Assembly (NCBI GenBank): GCA_002437415.1
Contig: DJPL01000030.1
Coordinates: 1-42,743, forward strand
Length of the DNA stretch: 42,743 bases
From: Ruminococcaceae bacterium UBA6413
GTDB taxonomy: Bacteria > Bacillota > Clostridia > Oscillospirales > Ruminococcaceae
Reading direction: 5' to 3'
Positions 16,780 to 26,047 of the stretch are shown here, piece by piece. Each line of letters begins with the position of its first letter. The stretch's first letter is position 1. The position numbers and the translations under genes were made by a program. The notes under the pieces were generated by a model, which did no database searches, was not told the origin of the DNA, and saw only the letters and a program-made list of their open reading frames with translations.

Positions 16780-18225
16780 ATGCTCTCACAGGAGCGTGCG
16801 CCGATATATGAGGCGCTAAAAGAATACCGGGCAAAGCGCATAGTGCCGTTTGATGTGCCCGGTCATAAGATGGGCAGGGGAAATCCTGAGTTGACGGAAT
16901 TTTTAGGCAGTGAATGTATGACGGTGGACGTGAACTCGTCAAAACCGCTCGATAACCTCTGCCACCCTGTTTCCGTAATAAAAGAGGCGGAGCAGATAGC
17001 AGCCGAGGCTTTCGGCGCTAAAAACGCATTCTTCATAGTAAACGGAACTACCGCCGCAGTGCAGGCTATGGCGCTTGCGGTCGCAAAGCGCGGCGAGAAG
17101 ATAATAATGCCGCGTAACGTACATCGCAGTGCGATAAATGCGCTTATTCTGGGCGGCGCAGTGCCGGTCTATGTAAACCCCGGTGTCAATAAGGAGCTCG
17201 GCATACCGCTCGGAATGACGGTTGAGGACGTTGAAAAGGCTATACTTGAAAACCCGGATGCCAAGGCGGTATTTGTAAATAACCCGACCTATTACGGCGT
17301 ATGCTCGGATATAAAGCGTATCGCGGATCTGGCTCACGCACACGGAATGTATCTCCTTGCGGACGAGGCGCACGGAACGCATTTCTACTTCGGCGACAAT
17401 ATGCCGCTTGCGGGAATGAAGGCGGGCGCGGACTTTGCCGCGGTAAGTATGCACAAGAGCGGCGGCTCGCTGACACAGAGCAGCTTTTTGCTTACAGGCG
17501 ATACGGTGAATGAGGGCTATGTAAGGCAGATAATAAACCTTATGCAGACGACAAGCGGAAGCTATCTTCTGATGTCGAGCCTTGATATATCGAGAAGAAA
17601 CCTTGCACTCCACGGCAAGGAGATATTCGCAAAGGTGCAGTCGTATGCGCAGTATATGCGTGACGAGATAAACGAGATAGGCGGCTATTACGCATTCTCA
17701 AAGGAGCTTTGTGACGGCGGAGCGTTCTACGACTTCGATGTTACAAAGCTGTCTATACACACAAGAGATATCGGACTTGCGGGCATTGAGGTGTATGATA
17801 TCCTCCGCGACCGCTACGGGATACAGATAGAATTCGGCGATATAGGAAATATCCTCGCTTACGTTTCGATAGGCGACAGGGAGCTGTATCTTGACAGACT
17901 TATCGGTGCGCTCAACGACATAAAGCGCATCTACTCAAAGGACAAGACAGGTATGCTTGACCACGAGTATATCAATCCTATAGTAAAGCTGTCACCGCAG
18001 GACGCTTTCTACGGAAACAAGAAGAGTGTGCCGATAGAGCGCAGTTCGGGTAAGATAAGCGGCGAATTTGTAATGTGCTATCCGCCCGGAATACCTATAC
18101 TTGCGCCCGGGGAACAGATAACCGATGAAATTCTCGCATATATAAAGTATGCGGGGGATAAAGGCTGTTTCCTTACAGGTACACAGGACCTTGAAATAAA
18201 GAACATTATGATACTGGACGAGTAA
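16780..18225 (+). CDS. speA: PLP-dependent Orn/Lys/Arg decarboxylase, probable arginine decarboxylase
   Basis: A 481-aa fold-I decarboxylase of the short group without the N-terminal wing domain, like Bacillus SpeA/YaaO. Visible motifs are VPFDVPGHKMGRG near the start, then AFFIVNGTTAAVQAM (cofactor phosphate binding), LLADEAHGTHFYF (the Asp that contacts the pyridine ring), and SMHKSGGSLTQSS with the Schiff-base lysine near residue 225. Given speE next door, arginine decarboxylation to agmatine is the likely reaction; lysine or ornithine cannot be told apart from sequence alone. Agmatine would then need agmatinase (SpeB) or AguA/AguB, none of which is in the window. The ribosome site is AAAGGA. 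The gap to speE is 58 nt with no clear terminator. Confidence 0.92.
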   Translation: MLSQERAPIYEALKEYRAKRIVPFDVPGHKMGRGNPELTEFLGSECMTVDVNSSKPLDNLCHPVSVIKEAEQIAAEAFGAKNAFFIVNGTTAAVQAMALAVAKRGEKIIMPRNVHRSAINALILGGAVPVYVNPGVNKELGIPLGMTVEDVEKAILENPDAKAVFVNNPTYYGVCSDIKRIADLAHAHGMYLLADEAHGTHFYFGDNMPLAGMKAGADFAAVSMHKSGGSLTQSSFLLTGDTVNEGYVRQIINLMQTTSGSYLLMSSLDISRRNLALHGKEIFAKVQSYAQYMRDEINEIGGYYAFSKELCDGGAFYDFDVTKLSIHTRDIGLAGIEVYDILRDRYGIQIEFGDIGNILAYVSIGDRELYLDRLIGALNDIKRIYSKDKTGMLDHEYINPIVKLSPQDAFYGNKKSVPIERSSGKISGEFVMCYPPGIPILAPGEQITDEILAYIKYAGDKGCFLTGTQDLEIKNIMILDE

Positions 18226-18283
18226 GATCGTCCGCCGTACCACATTGACTTATACGTTTACAGACTGAAAGGACGGTAATAAT

Positions 18284-19153
18284 ATGGATTTATGGTTCAC
18301 GGAAAATCACAGCGACAGCGTAAGATTTTCGATAAGAGTTGACAAACAGCTGTACAGCGGGCAGAGCGAATATCAGAGGATAGACGTTTTTCAGTCGCTT
18401 GAATTCGGCAGACTGCTTGCGCTTGACGGCTATGTAATGATAACGCAGAAGGACGAATTTATCTATCACGATATGATAGTTCACGTTCCTATGGCGGTAA
18501 AGAAGGATATCAAGAATGTCCTTGTCATAGGCGCGGGCGACGGCGGTACTGTAAGAGAGCTGTGCCGCTACGACACGATAGAGCATATAGACCTTGTTGA
18601 GATAGATAAAAAGGTCGTTGAGGTCTGCGAGGAATATTTCCCCGAGATGACGGTTTCAATGCACGACCCCAGACTTGATATACATTTCACTGACGGACTG
18701 CGGTTTGTAAGACGCAAGCAGGGCGAATACGACCTGATAATAGTTGACTCTACAGATCCGTTCGGACCCGGCGAGGGGCTTTTCACCCCCGAATTTTACG
18801 GTAACTGCTACAATGCGCTGACCAATACGGGTGTGCTTGTAAATCAGCATGAAAGCCCGTTCTATGTCAACGACGCAAAGGCTATGTGCAGAGCGCATGA
18901 GCGCATAAAGTCGGTGTTCCCGGTATGCGCCGTTTATCAGGCTCATATCCCGACGTATGCCAGTGGTCACTGGCTGTTCGGCTTTGCAAGCAAGGGGCTT
19001 GACCCGATAAAGGATCTTGACGCTGGGCACTGGAACTCGCTCGGACTTAAGACAAGATACTATAACACGGAGCTTCACAAGGGCTGTTTTGCCCTGCCGA
19101 ACTACGTAAAGGAAATGCTCGAAACGGGAGAAGTCCTCAATGTGCGCCGCTGA
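18284..19153 (+). CDS. speE: Spermidine synthase (polyamine aminopropyltransferase)
   Basis: Transfers the aminopropyl group of decarboxylated SAM to putrescine. The 289 aa show the family order: an N-terminal beta region (SEYQRIDVFQSLEFGRLLAL), QKDEFIYHDMIVHVP, the nucleotide loop VLVIGAGDGGTVRE, the acidic residue in HIDLVEIDKKVVEVC, and the catalytic-loop aspartates in DLIIVDSTDPFGPGEGLF. The length is normal. With SpeD (aminopropyl donor) and SpeA (toward putrescine), the window has most of a spermidine route. The last 14 nt overlap the start of a CPBP protease gene, which suggests one transcript and translational coupling. The ribosome site is GAAAGGA. Confidence 0.96.
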   Translation: MDLWFTENHSDSVRFSIRVDKQLYSGQSEYQRIDVFQSLEFGRLLALDGYVMITQKDEFIYHDMIVHVPMAVKKDIKNVLVIGAGDGGTVRELCRYDTIEHIDLVEIDKKVVEVCEEYFPEMTVSMHDPRLDIHFTDGLRFVRRKQGEYDLIIVDSTDPFGPGEGLFTPEFYGNCYNALTNTGVLVNQHESPFYVNDAKAMCRAHERIKSVFPVCAVYQAHIPTYASGHWLFGFASKGLDPIKDLDAGHWNSLGLKTRYYNTELHKGCFALPNYVKEMLETGEVLNVRR

Positions 19154-20135
19154 TTTCAGAGCGGCGTGCAAAAAGGCGGGATTGGCTTTAATAGTCATAT
19201 TCGCGGCACGCTGTGTTGCTGATGCGGCGACTGCGCTTATCGGTCTGCTTATGGCTGACTGCGATACTCAGGTGACATCTTCCGTACAGGCGCTTGCGAG
19301 TATACTTATACTGTATGTGCTGGCGATAGCGGTCACATCAAAGCTGCTCGGATATCACTTTGACGGCAGTCTTTACAAGAAGCCGAAAAGACTCGGCAAG
19401 GCTGTATCGTGGTTCGTACCAATGTACGGAGCGGGTCAGGTGGCAAACATTGCGGTGATGGCGATATCTTTTCTGATAGCGCAGGACAGTTCGGCGGTAC
19501 AGGATACGCTCGCCCCGATAGTGTCAAAGGGACTGGGGCTCGGCGGCTGGTATCTTTCTTTTCTGTTCATACAGATGGCGGTGCTTGCTCCGCTGTTTGA
19601 GGAGTACTGGTTCAGGGGCGTTATACAGTCCTCGCTTATGCCCTATGGAAATGGCTTTGCGATACTCGTTTCATCACTGTGCTTCGGAATGGCGCACGGC
19701 AACATACATCAGTTTTGCTATACGGTGATCGTCGGCATATGTCTCGGCTATGTCAGATATGCGACCGGTAGCATTGTGCCGACTATGATAATGCACGCGA
19801 TATTCAACTCCATAGCGGCAATAGCGATAGTGGCGGTCAGCAGTGATACCTTTATTTCGGCTGTAAGTCACCTTCAGCGGGGAATTGAGCTCAGCAGTGG
19901 GGAGCAGGCGTTTATGACGGTGCTGATGCTTTATCTTGCGGTCGTGCTGATAGTAGCGATTGTCGGCATTGCGGCGGCAACAGTAAAGCTTAAGAACAAC
20001 CGTCTTTACCGACCGATAAACAACTATCCGGAGCTTACAAAAAAGCAGAAATTCAAAGCCGTGGCAAAGGAACCTTTGTTCATCGTGGGATTTATTCTGT
20101 GCACGGCGTATATAATAGCTATGATGATTATTTAA
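19140..20135 (+). CDS. CPBP-family intramembrane metalloprotease (1)
   Basis: A 331-aa polytopic membrane protein with about eight hydrophobic helices. The three CPBP (CaaX-processing/bacteriocin-processing, Abi) motifs are present: EEYWFRG near residue 154, FGMAHGN with the second-site histidine, and MIMHAIFNS near the end of the core. These place it among the glutamate/histidine intramembrane proteases related to Rce1. Substrates are unknown; family members process prenylated proteins or peptides, or confer bacteriocin self-protection. The start overlaps the end of speE by 14 nt, with a GGGAG site inside speE. A second family member follows 18 nt after its stop. The pair is likely co-transcribed with the polyamine genes, though a functional tie is not obvious. 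Confidence 0.88.
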   Translation: MCAADFRAACKKAGLALIVIFAARCVADAATALIGLLMADCDTQVTSSVQALASILILYVLAIAVTSKLLGYHFDGSLYKKPKRLGKAVSWFVPMYGAGQVANIAVMAISFLIAQDSSAVQDTLAPIVSKGLGLGGWYLSFLFIQMAVLAPLFEEYWFRGVIQSSLMPYGNGFAILVSSLCFGMAHGNIHQFCYTVIVGICLGYVRYATGSIVPTMIMHAIFNSIAAIAIVAVSSDTFISAVSHLQRGIELSSGEQAFMTVLMLYLAVVLIVAIVGIAAATVKLKNNRLYRPINNYPELTKKQKFKAVAKEPLFIVGFILCTAYIIAMMII

Positions 20136-20153
20136 CGAAAGGACTCTGTTACA

Positions 20154-21176
20154 ATGCAGAAAAGCCTTACCGGTATTATTGCTGACAGATACAGACAGCA
20201 GAGCTTCGATACACTGACTTCAAAAGACGACCTGAAGCCTGCGGATATACGCAGGCTGTGCTTTGATGTCGGCATAGCCTTGATCGTGTCGTTGTTGTTA
20301 CAAAAGATAATATTCATTGCGATGGTAATGCTACTGCGCTCGTTTGTCGGTGCGGGGCTTGAAACAGGCAGTACCATGTTTACTGTGCTGAATTATACCT
20401 TCAGCAATATATCGACATATGTCCCGAAGCTTCTGACCTTTGGGGTGCTGTATAAGAAATACAGACCGCTGAAGCGTCTTGACACGCAGTATGAGAACAA
20501 GTCGTACTATCCGCTGATATTCATACCCGCAATGTTCGCGTTTGCAATGTGGGGAAGCAATATCACGACCTGCATAAATTATATATTACAATTGTTGTTC
20601 GGTGCGGGAGAGATACAGAATGTGATGGACGCAATAGCTCCGTCAAGTTTTTCGGCAGGTATTGTAACGCTGATATTCACGGCTTTTGTAGCGCCGATAT
20701 TTGAGGAGATCATCTACCGCCATCTGCTTCTGCGCTCACTTAAGCCTATAGGCGATACCCCCGCGATAATTATTTCGGCGCTGGTGTTCGGACTGGCACA
20801 CGGCAATTTCGACCAGTTCGCATATGCGTTTTTAAGCGGCATAATCTTCGGACTTATGGCGGTAAGATATGACACGATAATCCCCGGAATGGTACTGCAC
20901 CTGATAAACAACTTCTTTGTGACGGTGATAACCTATCAGAAACAGCTCACCGGCGTAGGCGGACTGTGGGACGGACTTGTAGATGCGGCGGCGGCACTCG
21001 GAAACCTTATTGTGAACATTTCTTATTTTGCGGCACCGTTTGTTGCGGTACTGCTGGCGTTCTGCGGAGCGGCAAAACTTGCGCCTGTCGGCGGAGAGCA
21101 TAAGCACAGGAAGCTGCTGGCAATCTTTTCGCCGGTGTTTATTGTGGCGCTTGTTGTTATGCTGTTGCAGTTTTAA
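20154..21176 (+). CDS. CPBP-family intramembrane metalloprotease (2)
   Basis: A 340-aa membrane protein, paralogous in layout to the gene before it. A hydrophilic N-terminal stretch of about 35 residues (QQSFDTLTSKDDLKPADIRR) precedes eight or so hydrophobic helices. The motifs are EEIIYRHLLLRSL, FGLAHGNFDQF and MVLHLINNFF, matching the EExxxR, FxxxH and HxxxN core of CPBP proteases, so the active site seems complete. The shared motifs AHGNxxQF and Yxx(A/T)xxIVPxMxxH, or close variants, suggest an old duplication followed by divergence. The ribosome site is GAAAGGA. A terminator follows at 21188. Confidence 0.88.
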   Translation: MQKSLTGIIADRYRQQSFDTLTSKDDLKPADIRRLCFDVGIALIVSLLLQKIIFIAMVMLLRSFVGAGLETGSTMFTVLNYTFSNISTYVPKLLTFGVLYKKYRPLKRLDTQYENKSYYPLIFIPAMFAFAMWGSNITTCINYILQLLFGAGEIQNVMDAIAPSSFSAGIVTLIFTAFVAPIFEEIIYRHLLLRSLKPIGDTPAIIISALVFGLAHGNFDQFAYAFLSGIIFGLMAVRYDTIIPGMVLHLINNFFVTVITYQKQLTGVGGLWDGLVDAAAALGNLIVNISYFAAPFVAVLLAFCGAAKLAPVGGEHKHRKLLAIFSPVFIVALVVMLLQF

Positions 21177-21187
21177 TAAAGATCACG

Positions 21188-21216
21188 GCGGAATGTGGCA
21201 CTTCACATTCCGCTTT
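21188..21216 (+). terminator. Intrinsic terminator after the second CPBP gene
   Basis: GCGGAATGTG (21188-21197) pairs with CACATTCCGC (21204-21213), then TTTG. The tail is short, so strength is moderate. Confidence 0.7.
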
Positions 21217-21355
21217 GTTATGCGGTTTAGCCGTATGCAACGCAAAGTAGCAAAGGAAAACGACGATTGTAAGCAGATGTTTATTCCGGCTACTGCGGAA
21301 AAATGTTATGATCGGGCTGTCGGAAAAACCACAGTAGATCAAGGAGGAAACAGAT

Positions 21356-22225
21356 ATGGATTTCAGTGAAAAGTTAAGGCAGATAAGAAAGAGCGAGGGT
21401 ATCTCGCAGGAGGAGCTTGCGGAGCGTATAGGCGTTTCACGTCAGGCGGTAACTAAGTGGGAGACCGGAAAGGGCCTTCCCGATATCGAAAATATGACCA
21501 TACTTGCGGAGATATTCAAGGTGACGCTTGACGAGCTTATAAGCGGAAATGTGCCTGAAAAAGACGGTGCGGCTCAGTACACAAGCGAAACGGCATATGA
21601 TATAGATGTTACCACTCACTTTGATATAAATGCCGGAAGCGTGCGTGATATCACCGTATCGGGCGGCGACGATGAGAAGCTGCACGTTATATTCTCTTCG
21701 GAAACGGCGGAGGATATCGGCTCGGTGTTCAAGGTAAAGCTCGACAGCCGCAAAAATAAGCTTGACGTAGAGTGTCTGCGCAAGGATAAGATGAGCAGGT
21801 ATGAAGCACAGGAGAATGTATCGGTGAAGATACTGTTACCGAAGCAGTTTACCGACTGCTGTGAAATATCCGCACAGGCAAGACTGCTGTGCGTAAGCTC
21901 GCTTGATATAAGGCGGCTTGAATATGACGGAGAGGCGGACAGCGTTATTATAGAGGGCAGTTCGGGAAGCATAGAGCTTACTTCAAAGTCCGATATGGAT
22001 ATAACGGCCGACAGGATAAACGGGGTGCTTGATATCAACTTGTGGAGGGCGACCGCAAAGGTGCATATCCCGGTGGAGAATATCCCCGACGTTCAAAATA
22101 ACGGCAGGAAGTGCGGTATAGCTTATATCAGGGACGGAAAACCGTATGAGCCTGACATTGCAGAGAAAAGCGGAGTAATAAAGGCGGCGGGAATAGGCAC
22201 AGATGTGGTTGTTGGGGTTAAGTGA
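21356..22225 (+). CDS. XRE-family regulator with a C-terminal beta-rich (DUF4097-like) domain
   Basis: A 289-aa protein. Residues 1-65 are a Cro/CI-type helix-turn-helix (LRQIRKSEGISQEELAERIG, then VSRQAVTKWETGKGLPD), ending in the ILAEIFKVTLDELI segment common to clostridial XRE regulators. A linker leads to a region of about 200 residues rich in alternating beta strands (ITVSGGDDEKLHVIF, ADSVIIEGSSGSIELTS, KSDMDITADRINGVLDI), resembling the DUF4097/adhesin-like beta-solenoid found after such HTH domains. No membrane segment is present. The ribosome site AAGGAGG is strong. It stands alone with its own terminator. The signal sensed and the regulon are unknown. Confidence 0.85.
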   Translation: MDFSEKLRQIRKSEGISQEELAERIGVSRQAVTKWETGKGLPDIENMTILAEIFKVTLDELISGNVPEKDGAAQYTSETAYDIDVTTHFDINAGSVRDITVSGGDDEKLHVIFSSETAEDIGSVFKVKLDSRKNKLDVECLRKDKMSRYEAQENVSVKILLPKQFTDCCEISAQARLLCVSSLDIRRLEYDGEADSVIIEGSSGSIELTSKSDMDITADRINGVLDINLWRATAKVHIPVENIPDVQNNGRKCGIAYIRDGKPYEPDIAEKSGVIKAAGIGTDVVVGVK

Positions 22226-22238
22226 GATGAGATGAGAA

Positions 22239-22268
22239 GCGGCGGCTTGCGAGTGCAAGCCGCCGTTT
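22239..22268 (+). terminator. Hairpin terminator after the XRE gene
   Basis: A 12-bp GC-rich stem (22239-22250 with 22255-22266) with a GAGT loop and a short TTT tail. The weak T-tract makes it a moderate terminator. Confidence 0.7.
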
Positions 22269-22321
22269 GGATATTCTGACAAATTTTGTTGGCTATGTTT
22301 CACAAAATATCAAAACAAGTC

Positions 22322-22350
22322 TTGATTTTGCATAGTATAAGTGATATTCT
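22322..22350 (+). promoter_or_regulatory. Promoter of the secreted metalloprotease/lipoprotein operon
   Basis: TTGATT (22322-22327), 17-nt spacer, TATTCT (22345-22350) with an extended TG at 22342-22343. The leader is about 40 nt. Confidence 0.75.
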
Positions 22351-22397
22351 AACAATATGAAAAGGTGTTTCTTTTTAAAAACAAAACGGAAGTACTT

Positions 22398-24938
22398 ATG
22401 AAAAAGAAAAAGCATTTATTCACTGTTTTACTATTGGCAATTTCACTACTCTCAACAAGCATACCTGTGTATGCACAAGAAAACGGAAACACCGATAACG
22501 AAAACAGTACAAGCGAGGAAAGCTTTGAAGAAGCGGACAGAAATCTGCTCAAAGACTTAAAGCCGGGGGATCTCAGCCTTGTCGAACTTTCTGATAAGGA
22601 ACTTGACGACTATGAGATACCGGAAGTCATATCCGCAAAGGACATTAAGGAAAAAGAACACGCAAACCGCTTATTTGCGCAGGAAACGGACGACTATTCG
22701 ATAGTATTCCAGAATAAAGACGGCTCAAAAACTATGTATTACTTTGACGAGCCGATAAAGTATACCGACGAAAACGGTACTGTATGCGACAAAAGTACTA
22801 AGCTGTCAGAAGCGGATAAAGACGGATATGCTTTTGTAAGCGCAGAAAACGACATAAATGTATATATGCCCGAACAGCTCGACAGCGAAACAGGCATTAT
22901 CGTTAAAAGCGACGAATATACTATAGAAATGTCACCTGTCGATTCGGATAAGGCAGATGTATCGGATATTATAACCGAAACACAAAACAAATATGACGAA
23001 CACGACATAGTTGAATATACCGATGTATTCGGTGACGATACAACCATAGAGTACAGCGCACAGCTCAACGGTGTAAAAGAAAATATCATACTTGACCGAT
23101 ACAACGGAAAGAACGAATTTTCTTTCGATGTTGATACAAACGGTCTTAGCCTTAAAGATGAGGGCGGCTATTTTTCAATCGTTGACGACGAAAAGGAAGA
23201 GATAGTCGGTACTGTCAGCGAGGTAATACTGTTTGACAGTTCAAACGGCGAAAATACAATAGTACCGCAGGGATATGTTACGGGATATACGGCAGTAAAA
23301 AATGCCGATGGCAACTATACGATAACTATTACTCTTGACAATGAATGGCTGAAGAACGAAGCAGTATATCCGGTTACAATAGACCCGACCATAAAAATCA
23401 GCTCCAGCGGCAGCGGAAGTTCAAAAACGATACTTGACGCGCCTTTATACAGCAAGAAAAGTACAACAAATTTCGGCTCTTATTCCATAGGAACGGTAGG
23501 CTATCAGGACAGCACATACGGTGCAGGCAGACTTATTATGCGCTTCCCCGGACTTGACAGCAACGCGACATATAAGAGCCTTAAAGCAAACGAAATTGAA
23601 AGTGCAAAGCTGTATATGTATGAGGGCACGGGAAATTCCGGTACTTCAACATTACAGGTAAGATATTCAAGCCAGACATCGGGTTGGGCTGAAACAACGC
23701 CTACATACGCAAATACAAGTGCAAGCGGCTCTGTAATGAGTACAACTAAAATATCCAAAAGCGGTACTTGTACATTTGATTTTACTACTATGGCAATAAC
23801 AAGCAAATATTCCGGATATGACATAAAAAAGGGTATAGTTATAACCAATGCGAACGAAACCAATGCGTCACTGCGCCGTTCTTTCTATATGACAGAGTAC
23901 AGCAGTTCTAAGCCGAGAGTTGTTGTTGAATGGAATCCTGTTATCGATGGTATGGCGTATGTGTTTAAGACAAGCGGCAATTTTTGCCTCTCGAAAAACG
24001 GAAGCAAGCTTTATGAGCAACCAATAGAGTTAAATGAGGGAAATCAATATTATAAGTCCAATCAGATTTTGATAGTGAAAAAGTCATTAACAGGAGGATA
24101 TGTAGTTTATAATGTTCCTACAGATTCTGACAATACAAAGAATGCAATTTGCGAAACTTCTAATGGGGGGTTATCCGTTGCAAAATGTTCTTCAGAAACT
24201 AATTTATATTTCTGTTGGAACTTTGTTAAAGTAAACAACTATCAATTTGCATTGCAAAACAAGTATAGCGGCAAATGGATTTATTTGGAAGATAAAGCTA
24301 ATGATATTTTTGGTTTGACAACAGATAGCACAAAACGTGCACTGTTCAAAAAAGTTCAGAATACAAGTGAAGAATACAAAGGAAGTTATGCAAATCAAAC
24401 AGGTTTATATAAATTAAATATCATATTCGATGTGCTATCAGATTACAATAATTATGCAGATTCAGCAAAATCTTGGAATAATATAAGTCGTAATATATCT
24501 GTCTATGCATACCCGCCTGGAGTTAGTCCAACTAGCGGATTAAATGTTCATGTAGCGCATATAAATATGTCTAAAACTCCGATAGAACATCTCAAACCCA
24601 CTTTTGCAAAATTTATCCCTAACTCGTCAAGCACTAAATTTTTAACTAAAAAAACGGATATTGATAACGAAATGAATAAAAATTGGAATAAAGGTGTAAT
24701 TTTTTTAAATACCGATTCGGGAGGATTCTTTTCACAAAGTTTAGATTATCAAAAAACTGCTATTATTCATGAAGTTGGTCATGCACTTAAATTATATCAT
24801 ACTGATGTTCCTCATAACGGATATTTCGATCTTTTAAATGCATATTCAGTAATGAGGACATATAAAATAGACCAAGCTCCTACAATAACGTCTTATGACA
24901 AATCTTTATTAATTAAAAAATGGAGGGAAATGCCATGA
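22398..24938 (+). CDS. Secreted multidomain protein with DNRLRE region and C-terminal HExxHxxxxxH metalloprotease
   Basis: The start at 22398 (MKKKKHLFTV) has a GGAAG site; the product is 846 aa. A signal peptide ends near PVYA-QENG. An acidic propeptide-like stretch leads into a WapA/Rhs-carrier-like region ending AVYPVTIDPT, then a DNRLRE-type domain (about 340-510: TTNFGSYSIGTVG, RLIMRFPGL, ESAKLYMYEG). From about residue 512 a ricin-like lectin region is possible (DGMAYVFKTSGNFCLS, NKYSGKWIYLED). The C-terminus has HEVGHALKLYH (791-801), a zinc site of metzincin spacing with Lys for the usual Gly, and a possible Met-turn YSVM near 819. The DNA becomes clearly more AT-rich after about 23,950, suggesting a swapped C-terminal module. 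Its stop overlaps the next gene's ATG. No Rhs/YD repeats or LPXTG anchor are seen. An effector role is inferred. Confidence 0.82.
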   Translation: MKKKKHLFTVLLLAISLLSTSIPVYAQENGNTDNENSTSEESFEEADRNLLKDLKPGDLSLVELSDKELDDYEIPEVISAKDIKEKEHANRLFAQETDDYSIVFQNKDGSKTMYYFDEPIKYTDENGTVCDKSTKLSEADKDGYAFVSAENDINVYMPEQLDSETGIIVKSDEYTIEMSPVDSDKADVSDIITETQNKYDEHDIVEYTDVFGDDTTIEYSAQLNGVKENIILDRYNGKNEFSFDVDTNGLSLKDEGGYFSIVDDEKEEIVGTVSEVILFDSSNGENTIVPQGYVTGYTAVKNADGNYTITITLDNEWLKNEAVYPVTIDPTIKISSSGSGSSKTILDAPLYSKKSTTNFGSYSIGTVGYQDSTYGAGRLIMRFPGLDSNATYKSLKANEIESAKLYMYEGTGNSGTSTLQVRYSSQTSGWAETTPTYANTSASGSVMSTTKISKSGTCTFDFTTMAITSKYSGYDIKKGIVITNANETNASLRRSFYMTEYSSSKPRVVVEWNPVIDGMAYVFKTSGNFCLSKNGSKLYEQPIELNEGNQYYKSNQILIVKKSLTGGYVVYNVPTDSDNTKNAICETSNGGLSVAKCSSETNLYFCWNFVKVNNYQFALQNKYSGKWIYLEDKANDIFGLTTDSTKRALFKKVQNTSEEYKGSYANQTGLYKLNIIFDVLSDYNNYADSAKSWNNISRNISVYAYPPGVSPTSGLNVHVAHINMSKTPIEHLKPTFAKFIPNSSSTKFLTKKTDIDNEMNKNWNKGVIFLNTDSGGFFSQSLDYQKTAIIHEVGHALKLYHTDVPHNGYFDLLNAYSVMRTYKIDQAPTITSYDKSLLIKKWREMP

Positions 24939-26047
24939 AAAATCTAACCAAAACAACAGCACTCATCTTATCTGCGCTTATGCTCTTCGGCTGTACAAGT
25001 AACTCTGCAAATGACGGTGTGGGTGATACTACACCGCCGAGCGAGAGCTCAGTCACGGACAGTAACAATGAAAGTAAAGCCGAAAGCTCGGTTACAGAAA
25101 ACAGCGCAGCTATTGAACTTGGCAACGAAAAAGACGGCTTTATAAAAGATAGCAAAGGATATTTGTCTTTTTCCTATGAAAAAGATAAGTATCAGGTTAA
25201 TTCTGTATCAATATATTCTGAACATGAAGCGGTTGATGATATTTATGTTTATCCGACAAATCCGATTCCGAATAACATCATATTCGGCACGTTATACTGG
25301 CCGGTTGCGATCAAGTGCCGAATAGCGGGCGAAAGCTTGTATTTTTCTGAGAAAAACAAGTGCGGCGATGTTACGGTAAAATCCTCTGAATACAGCAAAA
25401 GCGGACAAGAGTATATTGATAAAATTTCTAAGCTTGACAATATGAATGCAAGTAATGATTATATGCTTGGCGTTTATACTCCTGTTATCGTTGAGGAAAT
25501 AATCGATACATTTTCGTATCACCCGGATTTTAAAGTCGGCGACATTATTTATATTCAAGAAGATTACAATATCACCCGCGACCTATATAGCTATTATAAA
25601 CTTAAAAATCAGGACACATTAAAGTTTTTGCAGGATAAATTAGATGAGTTGCAAAATGAAATAGATAATGAATTAAAAAATGGCGATAAAGCCAATGAAA
25701 AATATATAACCGAAATGCAGGCTCAAGTTAAAAAATATCAGCAAATGGAGAGCGAGTACAAGGCATACTATAAGTTTGTTGAAGAAAGCGACACTCCGGT
25801 ATTGAATTTAAGCGTAGGATTTCCTATGCAAAAAGACAAATCATATTTTGCCTATGTGAACTCAACCAAAATCGTAGATACACTTGATGATAACAGTTAC
25901 TACTATTCTTATGCACAGAAATTCAATCTTGGTGACGAAGAACCGGAATCGCTGGGAGAAAACGAAAAATATAATTGGTTCCATTACAGTTATATTTATG
26001 GATGGGCTAATATGAAAGAAAAATACGGAGATCATTTTAAGAAATAA
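24935..26047 (+). CDS. Lipoprotein 1 of a three-gene tandem family, candidate immunity protein
   Basis: 370 aa. The ATG lies inside the upstream stop (ATGA), with GGAGGG in front, so translation is coupled to the metalloprotease gene. The N-terminus is a lipoprotein signal, ILSALMLFGC-TSN, with lipid-bearing Cys20. A Ser/Thr/Glu-rich linker of about 45 residues follows, then the mature domain. The core shared by all three paralogues runs IKCRIAGESL...CGDV (a cysteine pair), YTPVIVEEI, VGDIIYIQE, later FPMQKDKSYFAYV, and the ending KEKYGDHFKK. Only this copy carries an insert of about 60 residues predicted to be coiled coil (FLQDKLDELQNEIDNELKN). I do not recognise the domain. Surface display and coupling to a secreted protease suggest self-protection; this is inference. 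Confidence 0.8.
   Translation: MKNLTKTTALILSALMLFGCTSNSANDGVGDTTPPSESSVTDSNNESKAESSVTENSAAIELGNEKDGFIKDSKGYLSFSYEKDKYQVNSVSIYSEHEAVDDIYVYPTNPIPNNIIFGTLYWPVAIKCRIAGESLYFSEKNKCGDVTVKSSEYSKSGQEYIDKISKLDNMNASNDYMLGVYTPVIVEEIIDTFSYHPDFKVGDIIYIQEDYNITRDLYSYYKLKNQDTLKFLQDKLDELQNEIDNELKNGDKANEKYITEMQAQVKKYQQMESEYKAYYKFVEESDTPVLNLSVGFPMQKDKSYFAYVNSTKIVDTLDDNSYYYSYAQKFNLGDEEPESLGENEKYNWFHYSYIYGWANMKEKYGDHFKK

Noticed and set aside
19140..21176. Bacteriocin cluster around the two CPBP proteases
   Set aside because: No small precursor gene with a double-glycine leader and no bacteriocin transporter are nearby.
22398..24938. Full Rhs/WapA toxin
   Set aside because: No YD repeats and no RHS core are present; only the carrier-like N-terminal part and a C-terminal module are seen.
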